Assembly (NCBI RefSeq): GCF_014805685.1
Contig: NC_060886.1
Coordinates: forward strand, 20,277,608 to 20,341,607
Reading direction: 5' to 3'
Source: Silurus meridionalis
Lineage: Eukaryota > Chordata > Actinopteri > Siluriformes > Siluridae
Length of the DNA: 64,000 nucleotides
Shown: piece after piece, positions 1-11,829 of the stretch
Layout of the letters: each line of letters starts with the position of its first letter
How positions within the stretch are numbered: position 1 is the stretch's first letter
Made by a program: the position numbers and the translations under genes
Notes under the pieces: generated by a model
Seen by the model: the letters and a program-made list of their open reading frames with translations, nothing else
Database searches by the model: none
What the model was told of the DNA's origin: nothing

Positions 1-18
1 TCTGTGACTGACAGACAG

Positions 19-20
<2 letters not shown>

Positions 21-58
<38 letters not shown>
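21..58. repeat. (AC)n microsatellite
   Basis: About 19 uninterrupted AC units at the left edge. Confidence 0.97.
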
Positions 59-60
<2 letters not shown>

Positions 61-843
61 CCACATACACACATACACAGCTAAAAATATCGCTCTCCCA
101 AAAGGACAAACCAGGGTGAGAATGGAATTTCAGATATGATGACTCAGGACAAACTGTGATTAAACAGTTAACCCTGCTTAAAAACACAAAGATATATAAC
201 ATGATCTTCACTGCTGCATTCTTTATTCTCACAGGAATAGGTCATATTTATAAAAACAAAATAAATTAATAAAAAAAACAAGCAGTATTTGAATTCTAAT
301 CTCAATCTATTTAAATTGCAACATAAAGGCAAATATCATGAAAACAAACTATGAGGTTCAAAAGCTCTGAAAAAAGACAAAATAAACATGTTAACATAAA
401 AGTCCTAAAAACGTTCTATTCCGTTAATAAACCTTTATGTGAAACATATTTTTTTTTAATTCAGATCCAATTTGCATAATTCAGCTTTTGTTTGCAGGGA
501 TTACATTTTCTGAGGAAAAGAATGCTGTTATAGTGTAGTGTAGCTATAGTAACAAAATTATTATATTAAGGCAGCCATACCTAATCAGGTTATTTCTTAT
601 TTTCTTGATCTAGGTAAAGTGTCAAAAGCAAAATAAAAGCTTTACAGTAGTCATTTTTTTCTTTTAAGTAGTAACCAATTTGTGTGTTTGTGTGCATGCA
701 TAGAATAACTATAAAAATGTATTATAGAAAAAATATAAAACAAAACTTAATAAGAGAAATTACTAAAAACATGTCATGCATATACTGTAGTACTTAAGGG
801 ACAACTTATAAAAATATTTAAACCAAGAATCAAAATTCTAAAA

Positions 844-844
<1 letters not shown>

Positions 845-877
<33 letters not shown>

Positions 878-887
878 ACGCACACAG
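845..887. repeat. (AC)n microsatellite with CACG interruptions
   Basis: AC repeat interrupted by three G substitutions (CGCACACG pattern); a further short AC run lies at about 1482-1501. Confidence 0.95.
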
Positions 888-1705
888 CCACATGCACTCT
901 CACACACATTTTATTTCCATTTGCTCACCCAGGACAAAAGAAAGGTTGGCCAAGGTGATATACGGAATGTTGAGTGAGGGAACAATACACATACATCATT
1001 TGTGTTAATCTTGTTCCAAGCTAATTTTCTGCCATTGCTTCTGTTCCCTGCAAGAAATTGAGCGTGTTGATTCCATCATAATTTCCTGAGATATCTCTCT
1101 TAGAGGCTGCAGTCTGGTGAATATAATTCCACTCTAACCTTGTGCTGTGTAACTGTGCCACACTAGCCATGTTCTTCGACAGCTCAGTGAGCTCTATCAG
1201 GTAGGTTCTGACACAGTGGGCCAAATACAACAGCTGTATAACTGCCAGACCATGACTCTCTTGTCAATGACTTCCTAGTGAAAAGACCTATGCTCTGGGG
1301 CTAATGTGTCCTTCTGAAGATTACTATCTTAATCATCCCAGGCCACAAGAAAACATAATGGCACAATGAGAAGGAGTGTTAGCAGCAACGTAGTAGCACT
1401 GAGGAAGTATAGAACACTGAGTCAGTATGTCTGTCTATCATCTATCACAGCAGTCTGCCATGACAACATAAAAGAATAACCACACACACACACACACACA
1501 CTTCACTATACTGCAAAAACAAGCTATTGATAAACAACTGTTTATGTGGCCTTGTTATGAGTTTGCCCCTTCATCAATTCCAAATTCTAATCAGTTCATC
1601 TGCTGGCTAAAGTGATAAAGCTATTTATTTCAAACGCATGGAGAGATGGACAACCCAAAAAACATTCTGAACCTTTTAGTGGTCGCTAATTAGGTGTGGA
1701 ACATA

Positions 1706-1896
1706 CAGTGGTGTGAAAAAGTGTTTGCCCCCTTGTTTTTCCTCAATAATAAAAAACCTTCATTTAAAGACTGCATGTTGTGTTTACGTGTGTTATCTTT
1801 TACTAATATTTAGATTAGTTTGATGATCTGAAACATTAAAGTGTGACAAACATGCAAGAAAATAAGAAATCAGGAAAAGACACTTTCACACCACTG
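1706..1896. mobile_element. Tc1-derived MITE (family A), 191 bp
   Basis: Starts CAGTGGTGTGAAAAAG and ends CTTTCACACCACTG, with TA on both sides (1704-1705 and 1897-1898). The interior (TTTTCCTCAATAATAAAAA, then ACTAATATTTAGATTAGTTT and AACATTAAAGTGTGACAAAC) matches the 3' end of the longer element at 18181-19584. It is therefore an internally deleted derivative: terminal repeats without transposase. It lies 46 bp downstream of the kcnh7 exon 3 donor. Confidence 0.88.
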
Positions 1897-1942
1897 TACA
1901 TTTTGATTAAAGTTGTAAACTGGTACAGGACTTTAGACTTAC

Positions 1943-2098
1943 TGTAATCAGATTTTAGTGGAGGAGTGTATTTCAGCCTTTCCAGTGAATCAGTGCTGTC
2001 CTCTTCTAGAACATAATCAAAATTCAGGATGAACATCATCACCACACCCTCCTCATTCTTGACTGGAATGATGTGCGTATTGCAAAGAAAATCCGAAC
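1943..2098 (-). CDS. kcnh7: kcnh7 exon 3 (end of PAS domain)
   Basis: Encodes residues 103-154, the last strands of the PAS domain ([20 protein letters not shown], then NFDYV) and the beginning of the variable acidic linker ([20 protein letters not shown]). The TTTCCAG acceptor ends at 2099 and the exon opens in the phase left by exon 2, making codon 103 Gly. The GTAAGT donor starts at 1942. Length is 156 bp, phase 1 at both ends. NTHIIPVKN with MMFI is the KCNH7-type wording (KCNH2 and KCNH6 have LVDVVPVKN). Translation past the donor meets a MITE and a stop, so the donor must be used. The next exon lies outside the window. Confidence 0.92.
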
Positions 2099-3783
2099 CT
2101 GGAAAGAGTCAAAAATACAAAAGAGTTATAGATACTTCTGCCATATTTCAAACCTCATTCCATCCCGCCCATCATATTTAAGGTTCCTAACAACCAATAT
2201 CTGCTGCTTTAATTTCTGAATCCACTAATAAAACATTAGCTAGACAGTATTAGGGGAAATATAAGCAAATGTATATACCATTTAAGAAAGTAAGACAACA
2301 TTTGTACAAAAACTTAAAGGAAAGCCCAGACCTGCAAAATTCATGAATTAATGTTTGCTATATAAAGAGTTCTATATTTAATGCGTGTCTATACAAATTT
2401 CATCAGGTATTTCATAAAATTTCATCACACAAACAACAGCAATGTGTTCCAGGAAGTGTTTCCTTTTATTTTGCTAGCTGATACCATACTCCTTAATGTC
2501 TTCTCCTAGATTGTTTCCCTGTTCCAAGCCAGGAATCAGTACATTATCTTTTAAACCAGAATCCATATCACAAACATGCACAAAACAGATACACATGTCA
2601 CTAAATAACCACAATAAACACACACGTGTGTGTGTCTGTCTATGTGTCTTTTTGTTCATTAGTCAATAAGTCCATATAATCTATTTTTTGTATGTCGCTC
2701 TGGACAAGAGCATCTGCTAAATGCGAATGTAAATGGAAATGTACACAGCTGACCCAGCTACATCAAAATGATGCAGGCTCAGCTTCTATTGAAAATAAAA
2801 CACAAGAAAAACACAGGCATCATGAATCTATCCCATCTGACATTAATGTTCCCTTTGTGTTCTTGTCCAATCCAGCTATTGTTCATTCACTGATCTCTTG
2901 TCCAGCAACCCAAGGGAATCCATTAGCAAAATACCCTCCAGCCTGTTACTACTGATGAGGAGATATCTAGACCTCGAGAGACCTGTACAGGGTTTAGGTG
3001 CCTGAAACAAGACAGGAATTGTTACCTTGTCTTTACTTTGATTTGATAAACAAGCCCTGAAATCTTAAACATTCTCAAAAGCTAATCTTTTATTAGCCAG
3101 CTATTTAATTTCAAGTTTCAACTGACACAATAAAGAAACAGCACCCATTAAAAATGTTGCCTAATTAAAAAAAAAAAACAAAGACCATGTGGTGGGATTT
3201 TGCTAAACCTGACAGTGAAAAACATGAAAAATAACAAATACAAGTTTAGCCCTGTGATCTCCATAATCTCCATACATTTTCATATGAATTTGATTAAACT
3301 CAATTGAAATGATGCTGGACAGACCAAGCCAACAGTTTGGGGTTATATAAATATATTAGAAACTTGGTCAGGTTTTCCATCAAAAAACTTAGTGCAAACT
3401 TTCATTCTCATCATTTATTAGCAACATTCTGGGTCTGAAAAGTATCAGAGGCAACAAACATAAAAGTGAGATTTCCAGTAAACAATGAAACTATATAACA
3501 CATCTTCAGTTATAGCAGGGACTTTGTGTGGCTAGTAATTAATCAAAGATGCTAGTCTTGATGACAGTTTTAAAATGAACAGTGAAGTTTTCAAACCTTT
3601 AGAGGTAAGAGTGCAAGACAGACCAAAAGACTAAAACACTGCTTTCTGGTCTCATTAGGTAGTCATAAAACAAGCCAAATTTCTCTGCAGCACAAAAAGC
3701 AGATAGACAAGAGATATTGTGAATAACACAGGATACCTTTTACAAGAGCAAAAATAAACCAACATGTTAAGGAAAATATATTT

Positions 3784-3875
3784 CAAATTCAAGTTTATTT
3801 CTGTAGCGCTTTTCACAATCGACATTGTTTCAAAGCTTTACAGAACGTTATCCAGAGAGACTTACATTTATATAA
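3784..3875 (+). repeat. Fragment of a dispersed repeat (copy 1)
   Basis: Contains TTCAAGTTTATTTCTGTAGC, GCTTTTCACAATCGACATTG and TTTCAAAGCTTTACAG, the same terminal module seen at 32510, 39329 and 45275. The reverse complement reads like the 3' tail common to many teleost LINE/SINE families (CTGTAAAGC ... ACAATG ... GCGCT ... ATAAA). It is only about 90 bp, so a truncated copy. Confidence 0.6.
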
Positions 3876-4654
3876 TGACCTGAGTTAACCTGGTCAAAAT
3901 AATATGCTTGAGATATGAGTATATGCTCACTGCTCAGTAGAAAATATATAAAAAAAATGTAATAAATTAACCAGACCAAATTTTGAAACAACAATATTGG
4001 CATTTGGCCTATCTGGCAGTGTTTAAAAGTACATTCTCTTATGTGTGTCTCTGTTCTTCAGGAGGACACCTGATGTTCAATAAGCAGGAAGATCAAAAGA
4101 TTCCTGCTGTTGCTAATCCTGTGTGCCTACAGTAGTCCGGGCTTGCAGACTCCTGGACATGTGTTCACAACTCCCTCACCCATCTTGCTCTTCATTAGCA
4201 GTACACAGGCTGTCGGACTAAATATAACCAGCTGCTGTTGGAACACATTAGCTATGTCAGGCTTGAATGCATGTAGATATGCTCAGTGTTTAAGGCAGCT
4301 TTATTACTCAAGACAGTTGTGGACACCTGACCATGACACCCATTTATGCTGGTTGAAGAGCCTGTTCTAAAGGCATTGCATTAAGTTAGAGTTGATCCCC
4401 TCTTTGTTGAAGTCTCACATGCAGTTAATGTTCCAATTCATTGAGGACAGGGTTGAAAATCATGTCTATATAAAGCATGCTTTCTGCACAGTGGCTTTGT
4501 CATGCTGAACCTGGCTTTGGCCTCTTAGTTCCAAAAATGTCAAATTGCAGTTCTGTAGATTACAAACAAAAGTTTGGTTAAGGCCCACAAGTTTGGCTAA
4601 GACCAAGACAAAGGGGTATTATTATTATTGTATCCATATACTTTTGGCTATAGA

Positions 4655-4760
4655 ATCACCAATCAGAATCAGAATGTTTTATTGATCCCCCTAAGTAAAT
4701 TTGTGTGTTGCAGTTTCTTACAGTTAAATAAGAGTAAAAAATAAATAAATAAATATACAT
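4655..4760 (+). repeat. LINE 3'-tail-like fragment
   Basis: AATCAGAATCAGAATG, TTTTATTGATCCCCCTAAG and TTGCAGTTTCTTACAGT, then AAATAAATAAATAAAT. This wording recurs at the 3' ends of teleost non-LTR elements of the Rex1 type. No coding sequence is left. Family placement is from memory. Confidence 0.45.
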
Positions 4761-5410
4761 ATAGGTATTTAATGTGTCAGTTAAAAAATATAAAAATCTG
4801 TTATTATTTTCATCTCCAAATATTCATTATAAACATTAGAAAACAAGTAAAATGTTACTTTTCAAATAAAACAGCAAAACTAACTGGGATCTGCTGTTGT
4901 CTCTACAGAAGAGTTACAAAATGCTTGGAACAATTGTATTCTTTTTTTTTTTTTTTTTAGAAAGGCCTCTATCCTTAAAGAGTGGATTCAGTTTTTAAGG
5001 CAAAAAGTAAACTATATATATATTTTATCTAATTTAACTAATATCTTTACACATACCTAAGACTTATGTACAGTAATAAAACTGGCCGTTGTGCCAGAGG
5101 TCATGGATTCATTGTTAAACTGTAAAACTACTATTGCAGTACTGATAAATGCTACTCTAGTTTGTCTAGTAAGCATACATTAGCGTGGGTTAAACAGAGT
5201 GCAATATAAGTGGACAGAGAAGTATAGATTTAATTTATCAAATTCAAAAGACATCTCATCTGTTTCCCTATACAGCGTGTGCGATTTAGCGATGTAGTCA
5301 TTAGAACAAGTATGCAGAACTGTTACGGTAGTTTATGAGGTTATTAATTACCCATGTTTCTAACCATAAACTCTATTACTAAATTACTGTTATTTCTGTA
5401 TATTGCTCAT

Positions 5411-5675
5411 TTTTCTTCTTTCGGCTTCTCCCATTAGGGGTCGCCACAGCGGATCATCCATATTCATGATCCGCATGTTTGATTTGGCACGTTTTTACGC
5501 TGGATGCCCTTCCTAACGCAACCCTCCCCATTTATCTGGGCTTGGGACTGGCACTAAGACTGCACAGGCTTGTGCAACCCTAATGGCTGGGGTTGGTTCC
5601 CTGACCGGGGATCAAACCCAGGCCGCTGCGGTGAGAGCGCCACATCCTAACCACTAGACCACCAAGGAACCTCAT
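5411..5675 (-). mobile_element. tRNA-Glu-derived SINE
   Basis: Read on the minus strand it starts at about 5671 with a tRNA-like head (GTGGTCTAGTGGTTAGGAT, then GGCGCTCTCACC). The A box TGGTCTAGTGG is at 5661-5651 and the B box GGTTTGATCCC at 5618-5608, closely following tRNA-Glu. A tRNA-unrelated body follows (CATTAGGGTTGCACAAGCC, AGGAAGGGCATCCAGCGTAA), then the tail GATCCGCTGTGGCGACCCC and a GAAGAA-like end near 5411. The same tail ends the RTE-type LINE at 39039-39328, which presumably supplied the reverse transcriptase. B-box C-to-T decay and absence of a tRNA 3' end argue against a working tRNA gene. Confidence 0.85.
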
Positions 5676-6858
5676 ACATTGACAGTTATCATTCACAAAT
5701 AATTTACATTTTTATTTTTAAAAAGTGTGTATTTTGTAATTTTGCTTGCAGATTTATGACTTGTCTCTCTCGAGTAAAGTAGCAATTATTCCACCCTTTG
5801 TGTTTAGTTTAGGCTTCCATCTGTTTTTCCTACCTTACACTTCTTTAAGGGCAGTTAGATGAAGCTTTGTCTTGTAACATCTTTTTGACTGTCAGACCCA
5901 TTATCAGCTCTACGGATTGGATTAAATACATTTTTTTTATTGATTTGGATAAAAGCATTGACAGATTAAATTAATGTAAACGGGAATAGTTTGTGTCAAA
6001 ACTTCTCAATAAGTACTTATGCTCACATAATTCTATATTATGTAGGCTTATCGTATTTCATAGCACAGAAAGATCAATTGAACGACTTAAATGCCTCTAA
6101 TGAGCAAACTATGCTACTTAGTCCAGCTAATTTCACAATTAGATAATCTAGAAACTTTATAACCATTAAGCTATCATATGTCCATGACATTTAACATCAT
6201 TAATTAGGGTTATGTGATCAGTTGTTGACAAAGAATGGTGTGTAACAGGCATCAAGTATCACACAGGCTGCTATTTAATCATTCTGTGATAATGGTCCCT
6301 GTGAAGGTGAGGACCAGACACATGAGGAGTTTATCTCCAGTGTCTCGCATAATGTAAAGATATACCGGGTCACCAGTGGTACAAATGCTCGCACTTTTGG
6401 CTGTGTTCCAGGAATGTTTCCAGGAACTATGTGGCAGCAATTTGTGATGTTTGTGGCACTGACATAAGGTAATATATCAAATATTAAGGTTACAACTTTT
6501 CTTAACTCTTTTTCTTCATTTTAGCACGCTATAAGTTGTACTGTACATAAGATATTGCTAAATACAGTATATAGTTTGAAAAATTCTATAGTTCATTATT
6601 CACATGAGGCTTTTACCATGTTCTCTTTTTTCAGTAAATTCAAATAATTTTTATGATAATAAGTGTGTCATGTCAGTACTGGAACAGTAGCAAAAATAAT
6701 AGTTCAGTGAAGAGTTAATATGTAACCCCACCATCTTGAACATGGTTAATGTGTGAGAGAGAGAGGAAGAGAGATAGAAGATGATAAAACAAAAAATAAA
6801 CATTAGATACATTGTAATACTTAAAAAAAAATTAAAAAAGGGATTATTTATGAGTTTT

Positions 6859-6861
<3 letters not shown>

Positions 6862-6935
<74 letters not shown>
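6862..6935. repeat. (TA)n microsatellite
   Basis: About 37 TA units. Confidence 0.97.
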
Positions 6936-6938
<3 letters not shown>

Positions 6939-8193
6939 CAGGGTTTACACTTGTGATCTCCTGACAGTGCAAGTTTTTTTTTAGCTGCACCACATCGGTG
7001 TCAATATTATTACTACAATTATTTTTACAAAATATTTTTGCCCTGTTTTTTTATTTTTAACTATTAAAAAAAATATTTTTTTTTCAGTTATCATATAAAC
7101 AATAATATAGTAAAACCATTCTGTCTTTTCTGTCTGTTAATTTCATGCCAAGTTTTCTAAAAAACCTAATTTATCACCAATGTATTTAATAAGTAAATGA
7201 AAACAATTATACAACAATTACTAATCCTGCATTATGATTACAAAATTATATATCAATATCACAAAATGAACTAGTTTACACCATAAAGTACATAAGCATT
7301 TAAGCAGGTTTGTTCAACAAAAAGGAAAATAATATATTTCTTATCACTTTCAACAAGAAAGTCTTGGTGTACATTTTTAGTACAGAATTCACAGTTCCTG
7401 TGTTGGTTCTGATTACCTATTCGGTTCATATTTAGCCCACTCCTTGGGATTTTCAAATTCTCTCGCACTCTAGTTTATTTTAAAATGTTCACTGCATGAA
7501 ATATTCTTGCATTTTTAGATTAATAAATTAATCTTCTTGCGAATTGAAAACATCTACATGTCATAGAAGCTGGGACAAGCTTGCTGCATTGACGATTAAT
7601 TATATGTTTTGGGATTTTCAGAAACTTCCTGGTTTAGGGGATTATAAGAAAGCTCAGTAATGCAACTGCAAGAAACCGCTGTGGCGAGAAACCTAGCCCT
7701 TTTTTATCATTTTTATGATAGATGCAATTGCCTTTTATTTCTAAAAATAATATATAGTAGTATAAAAAACTAGATATTTGTTTAGTAGGAAGATCAACTT
7801 TGACCGAAGAAACATATAAATGATCTTTAAAATTTAGAATTCTTTTGTTAGAGCAAATAGAGAAATATTGATTTATCTGTCAATAGAACTTTTTCCAGTG
7901 TTTCGTCAGTGGTTCCTTCCAGTCAAAATACAGTAAATATATTCTCCCGGGTTAATTAAGGGGATTGCATTAATTGGAGATACACACATTTATTACAGTA
8001 TTATCTTAACCCTAAACCTATATTTTCAGCCTTATTCTCTGAACAAAATGGGGAAAATATAAACTATAATACTTAATATAACTATAGGGAAAATATATGT
8101 TGCATACAAAAGGAACATGCATGTGTCTCAAATTGTTAGAAAACTAGGCACTAATTAAAGTAAGTGTCTGCACTGCTTTAAGTGCCTGCACAA

Positions 8194-8276
<83 letters not shown>
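8194..8276. repeat. (TATC)n microsatellite
   Basis: About 20 tetranucleotide units, followed by short TA and CA runs to about 8318. Confidence 0.97.
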
Positions 8277-8349
8277 AATCAATCTATCTATATATATATA
8301 CACACACACACACACACAGACATATTCTTGAATCATGCATTATTCTTGC

Positions 8350-8425
8350 ATGAGTTTGTGAGAAAATGTAATGCGTAGTATGTGTGTATACACATACTAC
8401 GCATTACATTTTCTCACAAACTCAT
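8350..8425. repeat. Perfect inverted repeat, 35-bp arms, 6-base loop
   Basis: The left arm (8350-8384) starts ATGAGTTTGTGAGAAAATG and the right arm (8391-8425) is its exact reverse complement; the spacer is TGTATA. A third partial copy of the arm end (CATGAGTTTGTG) occurs at about 8440. No coding sequence or known transposon ends are evident in it. Confidence 0.9.
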
Positions 8426-8519
8426 TCACTCAAGTGAAAACATGAGTTTGTGCTTTATGCACAAGCACAAATATGCTCATATATGCAAATATGCTTATAA
8501 ATTCTCATTCATACAGTAG

Positions 8520-9285
8520 CCACAATTACATGTACACTTTTTTGTCATTCCGATTAAAATCATCTAATCCGATATGACGTTTACATGTGCCGGCACTTTT
8601 AATCGGAATGACTTTGTGACATGCGCACATTAGCCTATGTCCTGTCCTGTCAACATGGAGTTCCATTATTTTTTATGCACGCTATTTTTATGTAAACTGT
8701 TTCTCTTAATCAAGCAACAGCGTGCTTAATCAAAAGACAGGTGCAGGAAGCTGAGCTTTTTGGTGGCTGTGCATCTATAAGGAGCATCATAAATCCACCC
8801 GTACCTCCTCCAAAAAGCAGTCTGTATTAAGGGCTTGTGGGAGCGGGTTATATTTCTGGAATTTATTTACCTGGAGCGGAAACTAAACTTTTGTATGATT
8901 CGCCAGTCATTCACAAGTTTGTGTGGACTGTAGAGGGATATATGGCCTCAAAAGAAAAGACAGTCCCCAATCCAATTCCCCTAATTATGCAGGTCGCGGT
9001 TGTTTTATTCAAACTTAGAAGCTGAGCAAAATACAGTGTTGTGGCAAATCCAAAAAAATCGCACAAAGATTTGAGGAAGCGCATTTTGTCCCTCAAAATG
9101 TGTAATTTGTCCTTAGTATTTATACTTTGTTCAGTTTATAGAAAGGTTTATCCAACCCCTCTTAAACCGATTACAGTTTCGGTTTGAGCATTTCTATTTC
9201 GATTTAGGCGTTTATATAGAGCATTGTCATTCAGATTGGACTTTTAAACCGATTTCAGTGCTCCATGTAAATGCACCTAGTGAGT
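8520..9285 (+). mobile_element. Degenerate DNA transposon remnant, probably PIF/Harbinger-like
   Basis: Ends carry related inverted wording: on the left ACATGTACAC with GTCATTCCGATTAAAA, on the right CAGTGCTCCATGTAAATGCA, with GTCATTCAGATT inside. Between them a decayed frame (8837-9025 and onward) reads GYMASKEKTVPNPIPLIMQV then AVVLFKL, which faintly resembles the N-terminal part of Harbinger nuclease-type transposases. Stops before and after show it is dead. Family call is tentative; a hAT element is the main alternative. Confidence 0.4.
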
Positions 9286-10188
9286 AGGTATACCCTCGCA
9301 AATACACAGTACATCAGGTTTTTTTTTTAAAGTGCCTTTTCTCTCAACCTAAACCTGATGGAATGTCAAATGTCCAGGATGCTGGGTGATGCAAATCTTA
9401 TAGACTCTTTTTCTGCTCGACTTCATCTCCTGTCCAAGGCCATTTAATTTTGTGTGGAAATAGTTTCTCTTTGCAGCATGCATTCAGCTGTCAAAAGGAC
9501 TGATTTCACTTTTTAAAAGACCACCCTGAGGTCAACAAGCTACTCAAGCCCAAACTGTTTTTTCATCAGTTTCACAAAGAGTTCAGTGAAAGCCTAGCTG
9601 TCTCTTTCCCATTCTAAGATATAGTAACATGCTGCTGCGCTCTCCTATTACCGCATTGCACAAATAATTACAGAAGTTCTTCCACGGCTGTTAATCTACA
9701 CTGCAACACATTACTCAAAAAACAAAGCTCAGTGGTTTTGCTTAAGCCTTTATTATTGAACTCTAAATAATTTTATTGGTGTTGACACACAATAAATAGC
9801 AAATTCATTAAATACTGTTTGAAAACACTCCAAAAACTAATCCACTTCTAATTACACATTTCGGAACAGATTTTGGGCATGGACAGACACATATTGCTTG
9901 TAAATTCTTATCTCCTTATACAGTGAATCTACTGTATATAATTAAAAAAGGGAAATGTCTAGAGAGTTAGAGATGGAGAATAATGACAGGCTTGGAAATA
10001 TGGCAGCTTATGAATTTAGCAATCATGATGTATGCATTGGAGAGGTCAAAGATGTTTTTTGTTGTAAAGAATGTGCAGTAAAAAAACATTTCCCACAATT
10101 GTGTTTTTTTTTTTTGTTTTATTCTAAAGCTTTTCAAATAAAATACAGCTATGTTGCTTCATTATTATCATTATCATTTTCATTATTA

Positions 10189-10190
<2 letters not shown>

Positions 10191-10238
<48 letters not shown>
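10191..10238. repeat. (AAT)n microsatellite
   Basis: About 16 AAT units followed by a short CATCAT run. Confidence 0.95.
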
Positions 10239-10239
<1 letters not shown>

Positions 10240-10959
10240 CATCATCATCACTATCATCACTGGGTTTTTCATTCACTTACACAAACTTTAATACTTTAAC
10301 ATACATTAATACATGTTTTTGATATTGTTGTCTAAATCAAACATATACAATGAAGCTTAAAATGAAGCATGCAGTGTCCCAAAAGGTATCAAATCTCTAA
10401 ACAGATTTTAAAAATCCTCACGCTACAAATAGTGGCTTGAACACTCTACTCAAATTTTTGTTTCTGGCAAAATCTACCACCAGCATGCTTTGAATTAATT
10501 TCTATGACACAAAAACATCTACATTTCTTAACGGCAAAAGGATTTCAGTGATTTAAATCACAGCCTTCACTAAGAGAGCGATGCATTAAAAATAAAAACA
10601 CATACATTTGCAGCTCATTAGATGACTAATTCTTTCTCTTCTACCATTTGCAAAAGTGAAACATATTTCTATTCATCTATGGAATTATTTTCTAGCTTTT
10701 TAAATATCTCTAAATATGTTAACAAATCGGCTTCGCTATTATTCGAATAATAGTTGAAAGAAAGTTTATTCTGGCATTTATATTTTGATAGAGCTTTGAC
10801 ATCAAACCTCAATAAAATGCATTATTTTGTGTGCCAATGAAGTTTTGGTTAATGAGAATCATGTGCCAGGGGGTAACATGCAACCAAAAACAAAAATGTA
10901 AATTAAGAAATCAAAACTGAAGTCAACAATGAGAGGAAATTGTAATTTCTTCTAAGCTG

Positions 10960-10960
<1 letters not shown>

Positions 10961-11034
<74 letters not shown>
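10961..11034. repeat. (TATC)n microsatellite
   Basis: About 18 units, uninterrupted. Confidence 0.97.
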
Positions 11035-11536
11035 GAAAAAAATTAACAATGGAAACTCATTAAAATAATTCTACATTGGCTAAAAATGCAATATTTAGTG
11101 AATTTGTTCACAGCTGGACAAAATGCTGTCATGGTGAGGGATCTAGAGGCTACAGTATACAGAAGATTACTGATTCCTCAGCTGTTTGTACAGACATACA
11201 GTACTAAATCCACTGATGTGAAGCCTATTACCCTTTCGAGAGGGTGGAAATTTAATTAGATTCCTATTTCCACCATCAATAATTAAACCAAAGCTGGCCA
11301 TGAAGCCATCAAGTGTCTGGCTTTCACTAAGTAAATGATCAAAGAAGTGATCAGGCATATCCACTTAAACACTTGTTTAACACTCATTCATTTTCAAAGA
11401 TGGAATAACTTTTATTCCTAGTAATAAAAGAACACATGAGCATGTGTCATAAATTAAGATTTCTTATTGTTTACATTCTACATAATTATTTAAGGATGAA
11501 ACGCAACATGTGATGTCATTACAACTAGGGGGTGTA

Positions 11537-11540
<4 letters not shown>

Positions 11541-11615
<75 letters not shown>
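11541..11615. repeat. (AT)n followed by a T tract
   Basis: About 29 AT units followed by roughly 17 T. Confidence 0.95.
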
Positions 11616-11829
11616 GAGCATACAGCAAAAAACACGTCTCCAAAGATCAGCATTATTATGAATGTGATATTGATTTTATACAACTGTTCAGTAAACAAGT
11701 TAATTTTTGAAACTTACATTTTAGACACAACATTGCCTGTTTTTGCTCTATTTTACCAACAAAAATAATTCCAAACAAAGCCACAGCACTGTTTTGCATC
11801 TCTGAGCATCATAAAGGTCTTTCGTTCCT

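Larger units (their letters stand above)
1..1942 (-). other. kcnh7 intron 3 (5' portion only)
   Basis: Sequence following the exon 3 donor. It contains a 191-bp Tc1-derived MITE (1706-1896), three AC microsatellites and AT-rich unique sequence. No fourth coding exon with ERG similarity is visible, so intron 3 runs off the left edge. The short open frame at 1021-1230 has no recognisable similarity. Confidence 0.75.

Noticed and set aside
5597..5671. Possible functional tRNA-Glu gene on the minus strand
   Set aside because: The B box has T for the conserved C (GGTTTGATCCC), and the head runs directly into a SINE body and LINE-type tail, so it is the tRNA-derived part of a SINE.
6781..6984. Open frame with an Ile-Tyr repeat (also 11532-11768, 43952-44137, 53293-53595)
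   Set aside because: Translations of TA microsatellites; no coding evidence.
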